From NCBI GenBank assembly GCA_030522415.1, contig CM060113.1:3767467-3831466 (forward strand): DNA of 64,000 nt. Direction: 5' to 3'. This document shows, piece by piece, positions 44,415 through 55,898 of this stretch. The translations under genes were made by a program, and so were the position numbers. The DNA comes from Channallabes apus (Eukaryota; Chordata; Actinopteri; Siluriformes; Clariidae). The notes under the pieces were generated by a model. It did not search any database. It saw only the letters and a program-made list of their open reading frames with translations, and was not told the origin of the DNA. Numbering within the stretch: position 1 is the stretch's first letter; every line of letters begins with the position of its first letter.

Positions 44415-45208
44415 TATATATACAGTGGGGTAAAAATACCATTCAAATAGTATTTGGTAGAGGTGGTGTAAGGCTGATACGATATGTATATTCATATATT
44501 GTCAGCGATCTGATACATTAAGGATGTATATCTAGCAACTACAGTACTAGTGTGATACGATTCACACCCCAATCATGATGCAGGATGATTCAACATAATC
44601 TGATTCAAGACACTGCAATTCAATGTAACGCAAATTGACTGTTACCTCCATTCCACCAAGGCAGTTCCAGAGCTAGTTTTGTCGGAATTGTCGGAGGGAA
44701 AGGAGGGAAAAGGAGGGACATACATGTATATAGTAGTGTAATAAAGTGATTCCATGGAAAAACAAAGCCAGTTCTTAGGAGGTTCACTACTAAATCAGCT
44801 TTAAACCGCCATTAGCACCAGATGTGAACTGGTTCACTTGGTGGAAAAAGGGTATACGTACTGTAGATGATGCAAATGACTGATGCTTTGCAAATCAAGG
44901 AGTTTAATATTTAATAATCAAATACAATTAAGATTTATTTTTTCTGTTTTATATTTTTATAGGGCGGTGCGGTGGTGTAGTGGTTAGCACTGTCACCTTG
45001 CACCTCCAGGGTCTGAGTTCGATTCCCCGGCCAGGCTCGATTCCCGTCTCTGTGTGCATGGAGTTTGCATGTTCTCCCCATGCTTGGTGGGTTTCCTCCG
45101 GGTACTCCGGTTTCCTCCCACAGTCCAAAGATATGCAGGTTAGGCTAATTGGCGTTCCTAAAAAAATTGCCCGTAGTGTGTGATTGGGTGTGTGAGTGTG
45201 TGTGTGTA

Positions 45209-46773
45209 CACTGTAAAAAAATTCTTGCTACTCCAACTAAAAATTTTCTAGTGACCTGTTGCATCTAAAATTTTTAGTTGGCTCAATTTAAGGTGTGTAA
45301 ACTATTTTGTTTTTGCTGTGCTGATTACCTCTAAATGTACACACAAATTGAAATAAAACATTCTGTCAACTAAATGTTCTATGCTGAATAAACATGCCTA
45401 GTTAGGCCAACAAGCAGTCTCAAATTGAAATATAATGTTGTGTCAATTAAATGTTCCAAGTTGACTGAAAGGTATATTTTGAATTGGAAATTATGCTTGC
45501 ATAATTATAAAATTAACATGTTAAAGTTTACTTGAGTAGGTTATTCACTGTGGCCACATTTCAAATAACATGACACATTCCTCTAAATTTGAATATTTTT
45601 TTAATGTAAACTTTAAACACCTGTTAAAGACTATCAACATTGATTAAGTGCAATCCAGCTACTCTTTCAAGAAATAAACAAATGCTGCATTGTTATAACA
45701 AAATATGCAAATAACATTCCAAAATGCAAGAATGAAACTGTTCCCTTAACATTCATGTTACAAAGCTTACTAATATCACACTCAGTCAAAACAGTATACT
45801 GGATACATAGACTTCTGCTTTGAGGAACAAAACATACTGATATTTCTCAGTAAAAACGTGCAGTGGCTTATTTGAAAATAAAATATTTGCTTTAACTCAG
45901 AAATGGTTTAAGATATAAAAAAAAAAAATGTTGTGAAATAATTTTGCCAAGCTCCAAGATTGTTTGCAGATGCAGTAAGCACTGTTTCCCAGATATTCTC
46001 CCTATAATACCTGAAATACAAAAAGAAAAATATATGAATAACTAATTAAGTAACCGTTTGTAGTTCAAAACCATTAAAAATCCTAGACAAAAAATGTCCG
46101 TTTAGCCATTATAACCGTTTTCAGACACTATAAGGTTAATGAATGATGAAGGAGTGAGAACATTAAGCTCCCTCAGTGGCGCACTAACCGTCTTTTTCAA
46201 ATAGCCTTTGAAATTATCAGTCATTAAAATGAATAAAATGTATGTAACGTAATTAAACTTTAACGGTTTCATAGATTAACATTAATATCAATGTACATAC
46301 CATCTGAAAAAAAAAATGCGTTAGGAGCTGAAACGAGTGCATTGTCAGATAACTACAGTAACACTCCAAATTATATACATAAACACTCGAAAATATAATG
46401 TTCTAAAGCTTGCTGCTGGATAATATATATGTTATAAAGCTAAAATTGCTAATTACTTTGCAGGACAGTTAGTTTCCATGAAGTACTCACCATTTCAGGA
46501 GGAAATAGCGGGAAGTTCGAAAATTCTGGAAGAACGCTTTTGCGCATGCGCAGAGGTCCCTCTTGTTCGTCCAACATAAAATTGTTTGTGTGCAGTTAAA
46601 TGTTTCATGAACACAGTTTTATTCGTTGCCTCGATGAAACTTTCGTAGTTGAGTAATGAAATTTATACAATCATTGAGAAAACATATTTTTCTTTTTTGA
46701 CACCAGCATTATATTAGCCCAACATATATTTCTTTGTTCCAACAACTATTTTCAGGATTTATTTTTTACAGTG
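45209..46773. mobile_element. 1.56-kb CACTGTAAA non-autonomous element in a V-SINE
   Basis: The ends are CACTGTAAAAAAATTC and the inverse of CACTGTAAAAAATAAATCC. Comparison with the uninterrupted SINE shows that TA alone was duplicated (45207-45208 and 46774-46775), so the boundaries are exact. A subterminal stem CCAACTAAAAATTTT / AAAATTTTTAGTTGG lies at about 45233-45285. No transposase frame exists. A perfect NRF1-type palindrome lies at 46541-46552, and a donor-like ATGGTGAGTAC lies on the minus strand at about 46484-46494. Confidence 0.88.
46541..46552. promoter_or_regulatory. NRF1-type palindrome TGCGCATGCGCA
   Basis: Exact match to the well-known NRF1 consensus, rare in this AT-rich context. 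On the minus strand it is followed 50 bp later by a consensus splice donor (GTGAGTACTT starting at 46490), as in a promoter with a short first exon. No expression evidence is available. Confidence 0.5.
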
Positions 46774-46846
46774 TATGTGTGTGTGCCCTGCGATGGATTG
46801 GCACCCTGTACAGGGTATATATATATATATATATATATTTTTATAG

Positions 46847-48919
46847 TTCTGTACAAGTGATTACTGTCTGTTTTAAGTTTACAGTAGCTTACAGGACACT
46901 TTTCTAATAAACCATGCACAAGAATACCAAGAACAATGATGTGCTATTTTTAACACTTTTTAAGCAGCAGGTAGGCTAACTCACCAGCGAGCATCAAAAA
47001 GTTATTTCTATAAACACTATAAAGCAATAAAATGTGGAGGTGGTTTCTGAAACCTCCGTTCTCTATAACACTGTAAGCCTGAATATCTTTACAAAACAAA
47101 GAAGGCATTAGTTGTCATCTTTGAAGTGTGGAGCTGTTGGGCAGCTGCACATGAAATAAACTTGCAGTGCTTTGCTCACCACTCTTGGGGGCAGTAGCCG
47201 GAGATTAGTCTGAACCCGAGGGGGGGGGATGGCAGGGCCCTGACAGACACTCCGGCGGTCACAACGTGTTGCAGGTTCAGGTGAGTTATAAGGTTAGTTA
47301 TACTGTCTGTGAAGGTTACAGCAGCACGGAGCATTTTGCAATTTGCATCTGACATGTGAAGCGTCCTCTCGCTCTTTTAAAGCCTGTAGGTTGATTTGTT
47401 GATCAGAGGTTAGTATACTGTATATACGCTCCGCCATATTTGCTGTGCTTAACCACTACACGTACAATAGTGTACGACCATCGTGCATGAATGGTTATTA
47501 TGGTATTTTAATTATTAATCTGCTTTATGAGGAATACAACTATCAAAATGTTACATTGTTGGGCCAGTCACATTTCTAAATACATGCAACAAAACTTCTA
47601 ATAATTACAGTAAATTGATCAGATATTTATTTGCATTTGTGCATTAATATGAATTAGTTAATCTTCTCACATCTAGTATGTGGGTATATTTATTTTCTTA
47701 TTGATTGATTGATTTTCACTTTTTTTTTCACTTCCAAAGAAAATTTGATTGATAATTTAAAAAACGTTATTCATGCAAATCAACTTATTTAGAAAATATC
47801 TATAAATGATTAAATTTATAAATATATATTCTTATTATGTTTATAGTAGAAGATAAATAAAGTCCTTAAAAGTTGAATTCTGAATAATAGATGAGGTAAA
47901 TGTTAAAAGAGGAAAAGGTCACAATAAAAGTACATGATGAGCATAAATCAATGTCTGTGGCATTTTCTTAGTTTTTTATTTAATTAATTGATTAATAAAA
48001 GACATCCAAGTATTGTGTCAAGAAATTGACATGTACTTTAATTATTATTTTTTAAAATGATTTCATTATTAAAACATGCTGAAACATTGAAGTTTTTAAT
48101 TAATCATCGGTGGCATTTTGTTAAGACAATTACAAATTTTTTGTTTGCTCTTTTGAAAAACTTGTATTTTTTTCTTACATTCTTGACTCTTGACTTCAAC
48201 TAAATGCCTTCAACTTTTAATTAAAAGGCTGCAGTAAAATTCTGCAAATAATTGATATGATTTAATTTCCAAGCTCGGTGTTCTTCTTAAGTCCTCAAGC
48301 AGCCTCAAACAGCAATAGAATCCTGGCTATCTGATGATAATTATCATATGTATCATGTATAGATATTACGACATAAACATCTGGCACATTACATTGTGAA
48401 TTTTATAAAATAACATTTTTTTTTTAATGTAAAATTAGCAGAACTGTCTTTAAAAATGCTGTTGTAATGAAGTTTTAACAAAATTTTACCTCATATACCG
48501 ATTACATTCTACTACTTTATTCCTCTGCAATCTTGCCCTTTGTGTCACTTTTTTTTTTTTTGCTTTGTCCGCTAAGGAAAAAAAAAAGTTTTTAATTATG
48601 TGTTAGCAGCATTCACATTTACTATTCAATCGTGCCAGTGTACATGTGTGAATTATTATTATTAGTTTGTGCATGCTCAACAATTCGCCTGAATCCTACA
48701 CAAATAATTAGCCTTGAATTCTTAAAATAACCTGCGAGTAAAAGAACAAGAATATAAACACAGCATCATGCCTTAACAGAGTAAAAACTAATTGTTAGTT
48801 TGAAACCTGTAAGAAAGAAATTAAACATTCTTATTTTGGTTGTATGTTATGCATCATTAACTAGAGGCATATTTTAGGGTACCAAATTAAAATGGACTAA
48901 AAATTTGTCACTAACAGTG
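46847..48919. other. AT-rich unique sequence, no gene recognised
   Basis: About 2 kb with long A/T runs, a G run at about 47220-47228 and no open frame above background. No transposon ends seen. Confidence 0.5.
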
Positions 48920-49660
48920 TTACAGTAACACATGGAGGCGGGTATATTAGGAAAAGAGCGAGCAGTCGGTTTGAAACAGGAAAAATGGCCAATTCTAAGG
49001 ATCTGAGTGACTTTAATAAAATCAGAACTGTGATGACTAGATCAGTGTTTGCTTTTTAAAAATGACAAACCATTGCGACCCAACAAAAGGCGTTGCTTAT
49101 AAATTATAAATGATTTATAAATCACTGTATTACCTTGATTGGTAAACCAGCCATTTCTGAGGAAGGCTACATGTGATGAATTACAACCTAAAAAACATAC
49201 ATAAAACATAAAAAGCAATAAAACTAGTCTTTACAAGCTGGTCTGATTTTATTTCAGTTACAGTCGTTGATCTAACTGCCAACAAAATTATTACAGAAAC
49301 TGTGACAGTGGTAAAAAAACTAACTAGCTCCCCTTTGAGACTGAAAGGTGTACTGCAGTCATAAATCACTTGGTGCTGACCCAAATAAAATCTCCCACAT
49401 GTGGGTCATGACCCAGTGTTTGGGACCCAGTGGTCTAGATGACTGGGTCAGAGCAATTCCAAAACAGCAGGTCTTGTGGGATGTTCCTGGTATGCAGGGG
49501 GTTGGACCTAACAAAAGTGCTCTAAGGAAGGACAACTGGTGAACCAACGACAGGGTCATGGGCACCCAAGGCTTATTAAAGGCTGACCTTTTTGATCTGA
49601 TTCCACAGAAGAGCTCCTGTAGCACAAATTGGCTCAGAACCAGGGCAGGTATACCATATG
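48920..49660 (+). pseudogene. Tc1-like transposase 5' half, split by a hAT-like MITE
   Basis: 48985-49042 encodes a SKDLSDFNKIRTVMTR-like N-terminus. After the insertion at 49043-49432 the same protein region resumes at about 49441 (LGQSNSKTAGLVGC-type helix-turn-helix, then RQGHG.PRLI). Stops and indels are frequent and no catalytic domain follows. It is a dead fragment of a Tc1 transposase family different from that at 31785. Confidence 0.75.
49035..49440. mobile_element. 390-bp hAT-like MITE with 8-bp target duplication
   Basis: The body 49043-49432 starts CAGTGTTTGC and ends as the inverse of CACTGGGTCCCAAACACTGG, a hAT-type end. The flanking 8-mers are GACTAGAT (49035-49042) and GTCTAGAT (49433-49440), 7 of 8 identical. 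Removing the element and one 8-mer restores the reading order of the host transposase fragment. Confidence 0.82.
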
Positions 49661-49848
49661 TGAGAGCCGGATGAGAGGAAAGAAATTGCGCCAAAATACA
49701 CCACAACGTTAAAAGAAACCAACTCAATTTAGCTCAGTGGGAGTTTGAGTTGTGAGTCTCAGATGAACTTTGGAATGCATTTTTTCACGGAACAAGGGTT
49801 GTGTAATCTAGACCCGATTATGTTCCAGGTGGTAAACTGACACTTAAT

Positions 49849-50025
49849 GAGACTTAGGACATGAAGCAGGGTACACCCAATCTGCATGACTTTGGACTGT
49901 GGAAGGATACAGGAGTACCGGGAGGAAACACCATGTAAACTCCAGGTACACACACCCGAGGCAGGAATTGAACCCGGACTCTGGAGGTGCAAGGTGACAA
50001 TGCTAACCACTAAGCGACCGTGTTG
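49849..50025 (-). mobile_element. V-SINE fragment
   Basis: On the minus strand: head with CGCTTAGTGGTTAGCATTGT, a GGGTTCAATTCC B box, and the core GGAGTTTACATGG followed by TTTCCTCCCGGTACTCC. The 3' part is mostly lost. Confidence 0.8.
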
Positions 50026-50084
50026 CCAGCTAATATTATTTTATTACATTTTTTGATTGACAATTTACTTTTGCGTACTACTTT

Positions 50085-50480
50085 GCGTAGCTCCTTTGAA
50101 AAAATGCACAAAATGTTCTCAGGTCTATCAGCCTCTTTGCAACACCTGCTCCTCGCAGCATGGCGAAACAAAGTGCTGTGTATTTTTCCCCTGTTCTCAC
50201 TTCAGAGCATTTAGTCATCTAAAAGCGTCATGTGGAGATCTGAATCATCCGTGTTTAACAGCATTAACTAAAAGCAGCTACGCGGCGCGCAGTAGCGACC
50301 CGGCACTGAATCTTCTAAACAGAGGCGCAATGGTTTTAGGCGAGTTGAGACACTAATTAATCTGGGAGAGTTTGCACATCGTAAGGCAGAAGGATAAGTC
50401 CATTAATTTTAGCCGCCATGAGCCGGGGGAAGGTGGGCGAGTGTGGGGCGATGAAGTTCGCGAAAGGTCACACATGACAG
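50085..50480. promoter_or_regulatory. candidate conserved non-coding element
   Basis: Repeat-free, balanced composition in an AT-rich neighbourhood, with blocks such as CAAAATGTTCTCAGG, GAGACACTAATTAATCTGGG and CCATTAATTTTAGCCGCC. Plus-strand frames at 50020-50214 and 50057-50356 overlap each other with no domain. The call rests on texture only. Confidence 0.25.
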
Positions 50481-51694
50481 CGTTTTAAGCCTCCGACATA
50501 ATGAGAAAGGAATGGACATGAGTGTGTGCGTGGACGCGGCACTTATTAAGAGGACGGGAACGAGGCCAGAGCTTTAGTGCAGCTTCTGTGTGTGAGTCAG
50601 AAGGAGATAAGGTATGTGGGGTGGATTGAGTGAGAGAAGACAGCTTGCGTATGTGTGTGTGTGTTTTAGAGAATGAATAAGTGTGTGTGAAAGAGAGACA
50701 GAGAGAGAGGGAGACACAGCCTGTAGTCATGTAATAGCCTGTGACCTTTTCATTTCCACCATATGTGATTCGTGCTGTACTCGGGCAGGAGGAGAGATGA
50801 CCATTACGTTAATGCATTCGCTCTTTCTCTCAAAAACAAAGATGGGAACTCACGTCTAGTGCTTCGGTTCATCTACGTGACGAAGCGGCTTCACAGCTCA
50901 AAGTTGACACAGTGTGGAAAGTTTTAATACACCTCAGTGTGTGCTTTGGCTATCTGGGGATTTAGAAGCATTGCCAAGGAAGTTATTACATCTCTAGTCG
51001 AGAGGTGGTAGCAAAGCATCTGCTTCTTAAAATTATTGGCCAGATAGTGAATATTATATACTGTAGTATTTAGCTCTGACTGAGTAATCTGATTGGAATG
51101 AGAGGATTTCCACTTGGGGGTAACTATATGTATCATAGAGGTTTTCTAACAATCGTTAATGACACTAACTGTAGGTCTACTGTAGGTCACTGTAGTGTGG
51201 GTAAGAGTAGGTCTATACGGTCCGTAGTACTGAGACAGAGACAACAGAGAGCAGCTGCCTGCCAAAAGCCACATTCACAACCAGTCACAGAAGCACTTTC
51301 AGCAAGAAAACACATCTGATAACGTTTTGTCCTCTTAAACATCACGTTGTCTCTGCACTAATCACTTCTAAGTCGTACTGAATCGACTCCCGTTGCTCTG
51401 TTCACGGCTAATGTGAGTAAACACCTAACTGGCTTGTAACACATGGCTGAATCCCAAATCCCTCTCTAAAGCCTGATCAAGGGCACTGCTTGTTGTGTGG
51501 AACAAGGAATTGTGCACCCTACAGTACAAAGCGCATTAGCTTTCGATTTAACACTGTTTCAACTTCTGAACCCGAAACTTCATGAAGCTGATGTTCTAAA
51601 GTGAAATAAATAGAAATATGAAGTAAATCTCATGAGTAAATCACTCAAGTTTCTCAAACAATCTTAGGAAATGAGAAAAAGTGAATCAGCAGGT
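50481..51694. other. unique sequence, no gene recognised
   Basis: Contains short GT and GA runs near 50650-50715. The minus-strand frame at 50730-50485 overlaps these runs. Confidence 0.45.
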
Positions 51695-52640
51695 GCTTTA
51701 TACTGTGTACAGTTTTGGGGAAATGGGTTTTCATATATTGGTTTTGTTATTTGCTATATTTCCAGTGCATCATCTTACAAGTATTACTGTATATGCACTT
51801 CAGTTTCACACCCATAATGTCATTTGCCTTTGTACTTGAACAGAAAGGAAACATGTATTCATAAGAATACACAAGGTTTAAACATTTTAAAATAAAACAA
51901 TGTCTATTCAGACACAAAACAAGTTTTTGTAGCATTTTAGGTTAACTGGTGCATGTCTTTCAGCAAATCATCTTAAAATCTCCAAGGTTACAGGAGTCTC
52001 TGTGATGGCCTCACAATTCCTTGAAAAAATTCTATCAATGTTCACCAGGATTCAAGTCAGGAGGTCATTGTTTGTAATCATTGTCAACTGAATAGATTTT
52101 CAGTCTCTTAACCATGGAGAAATTCTTTTCCATCACTCCTTTCAAGTTCCCTTTGATGATATGTAATACCTTACAGTTTGCAGATACTGTAAGCAGCTCC
52201 ATGCTCCCACCACCATGCTTCACTCTGGGAATGATCTGTTCTTGGAATTTTATTTTTTATTTTTTCTTATATTATAATCATATTTTAAGCATCTCTGGGC
52301 ATCTCAGGTGTGAGGCTGATACAATACTGTACATATATCGATCCATTGTCAGCAATCTTATAAATTAGACATGTATAAGCAGCAACTACCAGTGCGATAT
52401 GATTCACACACCAATTTATGATGCAGTGTGATTTAACATAATCTGATTCGACACACTGCAATTCATTTCAATGCACCATAATGTGACAGATAATGTGACA
52501 TACAATTATCCACCAAGGTGGTTCCACAGCTACTGTAGTTTTGGAGCCGGTGCTCAATTTTAAACCAGTTCTTTGTTTAAATAGCCAAAGCACCAGGCCT
52601 GAGGTGGAAAAATACACCTCAATGGTTTCTTCTCCTCAGC
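51695..52640 (-). mobile_element. older Tc1-containing repeat, copy 2 (uninterrupted)
   Basis: Parallels 42369-42910 plus 44455-44860 without the insertions found there. Its minus strand keeps a decayed Tc1-like segment (CCACCACCATGCTTCACTCT at about 52207-52226), followed by GGCTGATACAATACTG and CACACTGCAATTCA blocks. Confidence 0.7.
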
Positions 52641-54860
52641 TTTTGGCTACATAGTACCGGTAAGAATTTGAAATAATTTTCACCCCTGTTAATTACACCA
52701 AATGTCAGTCGCCAGCTCCACATGTCGCGGTTAGTTAGTTCCGCCAGGTCCACTAGAATATGTGTTAGCGGAGCAAAATAACTGATTAAATAATGGAACA
52801 AATCATAATCTTTAAATTATAAATGGCATTTTTAAAACTGTTGTATAAAAATAATATCACACTTGAGGATACAGAATACATGTTAAATAAAAATCTACTT
52901 TTAAGTTAAATTAGCATCAGTATTTACATAATGAGCTGATCTGAAATCAACAACAGTTACAGGTGTTTTTTCCCCTCTATTACTAAGCTATTAACTAAAC
53001 CTCACTGCTGATATTCTTTCTTTCTCTTTATTACTGTGCCTAATTATCTTTTTTATAATATATATATATCTGCTTATCAGCTGAGAGCAGATGTCTTTCC
53101 GCACACTTTTTTTTTTATGAACAGTTTGTTCTCCATGACCTCTGTCTCAGCCTCATGAGAATAAATTAGTGTATCTTTTTCAACAACAGCCCTAGATTCC
53201 TTACTTCGCCAATTTTTAGTTATCCAGCTCGACTTTGTAGGTGAAAACAGACACATTAGCTGCCAATAATTTCTCATTTCTAGCCGACCCTGGATAGGTT
53301 CCTCTGTTGAAATCTAGAAAAAGCCTCCACACAGTTTTCATATTCACATATTCAGGCTGCTAAAGATTAATTAAAAAAAGGAGAAAAAATGGTGAGTTTT
53401 TTTCTTTCGTTTTTTTTTTTTGACTAAATCCCATCTGTCGTATTAACCTCACTCTTAATAACTTTATATACAGTATAAGAAGGATTGCACAAATATAAAT
53501 AATTAATTTAATGAATTAATAAATCAGATAATTTCATCAGCATCATTTTGTTTAACATTTGAATGAAATGTTGCTTTCAATTCTACTGATTATATTTGTG
53601 CGTTGCTTGAATTTCAATCTGAAGAAAAATACCAGCATTTGAAAAGTGAAAATACCAGAAATTATTGTGGACAAACTTTTCACAAAAAATGTGAAATGGG
53701 ATGACGTGTAAGTTATGGATGACTAAGTTTAAAAAATGCAAAGTTAGTGTATACATTAACAATCACCATCCTAGCATTTTAGCTGAGCTAAAGCTAAGCT
53801 AGCAGGATTGTAGTAACAGAGGTAAGTAGGCATGCTACAACAAATAACCAGCACATTTGCCCATTTACTGATTAACCGGAGTTTAGGGGAAGTCGGGTCC
53901 TGACAAGACAGTGACGACAAAGAGCTCCTCACAGCTTCAAAATCGCTTTTAAGAAAACGTACAGTATGAGAGCTACGTATGAGGCTCTTCACTCCACGGG
54001 TTCTCTGTTTGTGCAAAACACCGGTGAGGGGGGGAAAAACTGCTGAATCATTTACTCACTTCTGTGTAACGAGATAAATTTACTGTTCTTCTTATTACAG
54101 TAGTTAATTAAAGCATTTGAAATGTGTGCCTGCTGTGACTGATTGTCTTCTTCTCTGTTTAAAAAGCAATGAAATGGAGAACGAGCAGAGTGGACATTTG
54201 GGCAGCCATTTATTTATTTGTTATTTTTGTTTGTTTTTCTGAATATAAGCTAAGATACAACTTGTCAGAAATGAATAAAATATTGATCAAAATCAACACA
54301 ATTATTCAGCAGGAGTTTAGACATTTTAGCTATTAGATTTAGAATGATGGCTTTTTAGGAACTGTTGGTGTTTCACATCACCGCATGGTCAGACATATAA
54401 TTTAAAAAAAATATTATTCATTCATTTGCAGTTTTAAAATGAAAGATTTTCTATGTGTTCTGACCTTTGTGTAAATGTAAATGAAAACGACACTTTTGGA
54501 AAACTGCATCCAGGGTGAAGATGTTTAGGAACTCTGTTTTCACTGTGTACAGGTATAACTGGGATTTTGGCTGTTGATTGCAGAAGGAAACCAGGGTACC
54601 AGGAGGGAACCCACCAAGAGTTATCTCATTTGATTGACTTATATGTGTGACATAACCAGAAATAACAATTTCAGGCTTCTGATTGGCCTACATGGTTGAT
54701 GCTTAAGATCATACCGCCACCTGTTGGAGTGGCATGGTGTGACAGCCAGTCTTTACTTAATTTAGATTTTATTCTTTTTTTTAATAAACATAAATATTAC
54801 ATACATATAGGCCTTACATGTTTTTTTTTTCAGACAGCAATACATAACTGTATATATTAC
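52641..54860. other. AT-rich sequence, no gene recognised
   Basis: A short V-SINE core remnant (inverse of the TTTCCTCC region) lies at about 54575-54620. Frames 53077-53277 and 53771-54016 on the minus strand have no domain. Confidence 0.45.
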
Positions 54861-55445
54861 TGAGTCATTTTACTGACAAACCAACCACCATCATCAAGTT
54901 TGCTGACGACACCATCGTGGTGGGCCTGACAACGATGAGACGGCCTACCTGGAGGAGATTGGAAATCTGGAGAACTGGTGTCAGAGGAACAATCTCCTTC
55001 TAAACGTCAGCAAGACAAAGAGTTGATAGTGGACTTTAGCACAAAGCAGGAGAGGAACTACCAGACCACCGTCATCAACAAGAGCCCAGTGGAGAGAGTG
55101 GACAGCCTCAGATACCTTTGTGTCCACATCACGCAGGACCTGACATGGTCCTGTCACATCAACAACGTGGTGAAAAAAGGCCCGGCAGCGTCTCTTCCAC
55201 CTTTGATGCTTAAGAAACTTCAGACTGCCTTCCAGGGTGCTCAGGAATTTCCTCTCCTGCACCAGGAGATCATCCTGACGGGAAACATCACGACCTGGTT
55301 TGGAAACCATGCAGGACAGACGAGCGCTACAGAGGGTGGTGCGATCAGCTGAGCGCATCATCCGCACCGAGCTCCCTGACCTGCACTCGATCTACAGCAA
55401 GCAGGGCTGGACCAAGGCCAGGAAGATCGTGAAGGACCTTACTTC
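54861..55445 (+). pseudogene. L2-type LINE reverse transcriptase, C-terminal part
   Basis: Begins with the catalytic FADDT motif (FADD codons at 54899-54910) and continues with LENWCQRNNLLLNVSKTKE- and VDFSTKQ-like sequence. The frame 54978-55352 carries INKSPVERVDSLRYL and DLTWSCHINNVVKK, and then a region that corresponds, in another frame, to RALQRVVRSAERIIRTELPD. At least one shift lies before 54978 and others near 55190 and 55300. The enzyme copied LINE RNA at its target; this piece lacks the N-terminal half and endonuclease. Confidence 0.88.
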
Positions 55446-55898
55446 AGGACTGTTACTTACTCTAACATAAGTCACTTTAAACATGACACTTACAGGCATA
55501 TGCACACTCCCTGGACATTCTGTTTCCCTGATGCACATAGTCACTTTAAATATGTGAATTATGACACTTTCACAAATATTTGCACACCCTTTGGACATTT
55601 CTATTACTTCCTTCCCACACAAAAATTCCATGAATTCTATATTTTCTATGTTGTACAACTGTTTTTCTTATTTTTCCTTATATGGTTCATATATTTTTCT
55701 TATATTGTATATTTTGTATTGTATATTTTATTGCTTCTTAGTTAAATTTACTTTAGATTTTTCTTTATCATATTTATTTTCTATTAATAGTCTTTTATTT
55801 TTAGGTCACTGGCGGTCGTATAAGCATTTCACTGCAAATCGTACTGTGTATGACTGTGTATGTGACAAATAAAATTTGAATTTGATTTGATTTGACAA
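54861..55898 (+). mobile_element. 5'-truncated L2-type LINE
   Basis: Starts inside the reverse transcriptase and ends with a 3' UTR and a TTTGAATTTGATTTGATTTG tail. The last ~90 bp match 23490-23579. A T-rich 3' UTR spans about 55620-55800. Truncation at the 5' side is typical for LINE insertion. Confidence 0.88.

Larger units (their letters stand above)
42369..44860 (-). mobile_element. older Tc1-containing repeat, copy 1, with nested insertions
   Basis: 42369-42910 and about 44455-44860 match the continuous copy at 51695-52640 (shared TTGGTTTTGTTATTTGCTAT, GTCTCTGTGATGGCCTCACA and CCACCACCATGCTTCACTCT on the left; GGCTGATAC, GATTCACAC and ACATAATCTGATTC on the right). The middle, 42924-44414, is two later Tc1-type elements absent from copy 2. 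The left part has minus-strand Tc1-like sequence (VKHGGGSI near 42868). Confidence 0.72.
44951..46846 (+). mobile_element. V-SINE interrupted by a DNA element, 12-bp target duplication
   Basis: The head and core lie at 44963-45208 and the 3' part at 46774-46834 (GTGTGCCCTGCGATGGATTG, then CACCCTGTACAGGG and an AT tail). ATATTTTTATAG lies at 44951-44962 and 46835-46846, so the SINE ends early in an (AT)n tail instead of the usual (GAAT)n. The interruption 45209-46773 is a CACTGTAAA element. Confidence 0.9.

Noticed and set aside
46290..46310. Three-base micro-exon (ATG) on the minus strand between TTTCAG and GTATGT
   Set aside because: Too short to support from sequence alone; mentioned only as splice-like signals in the finding on that element.
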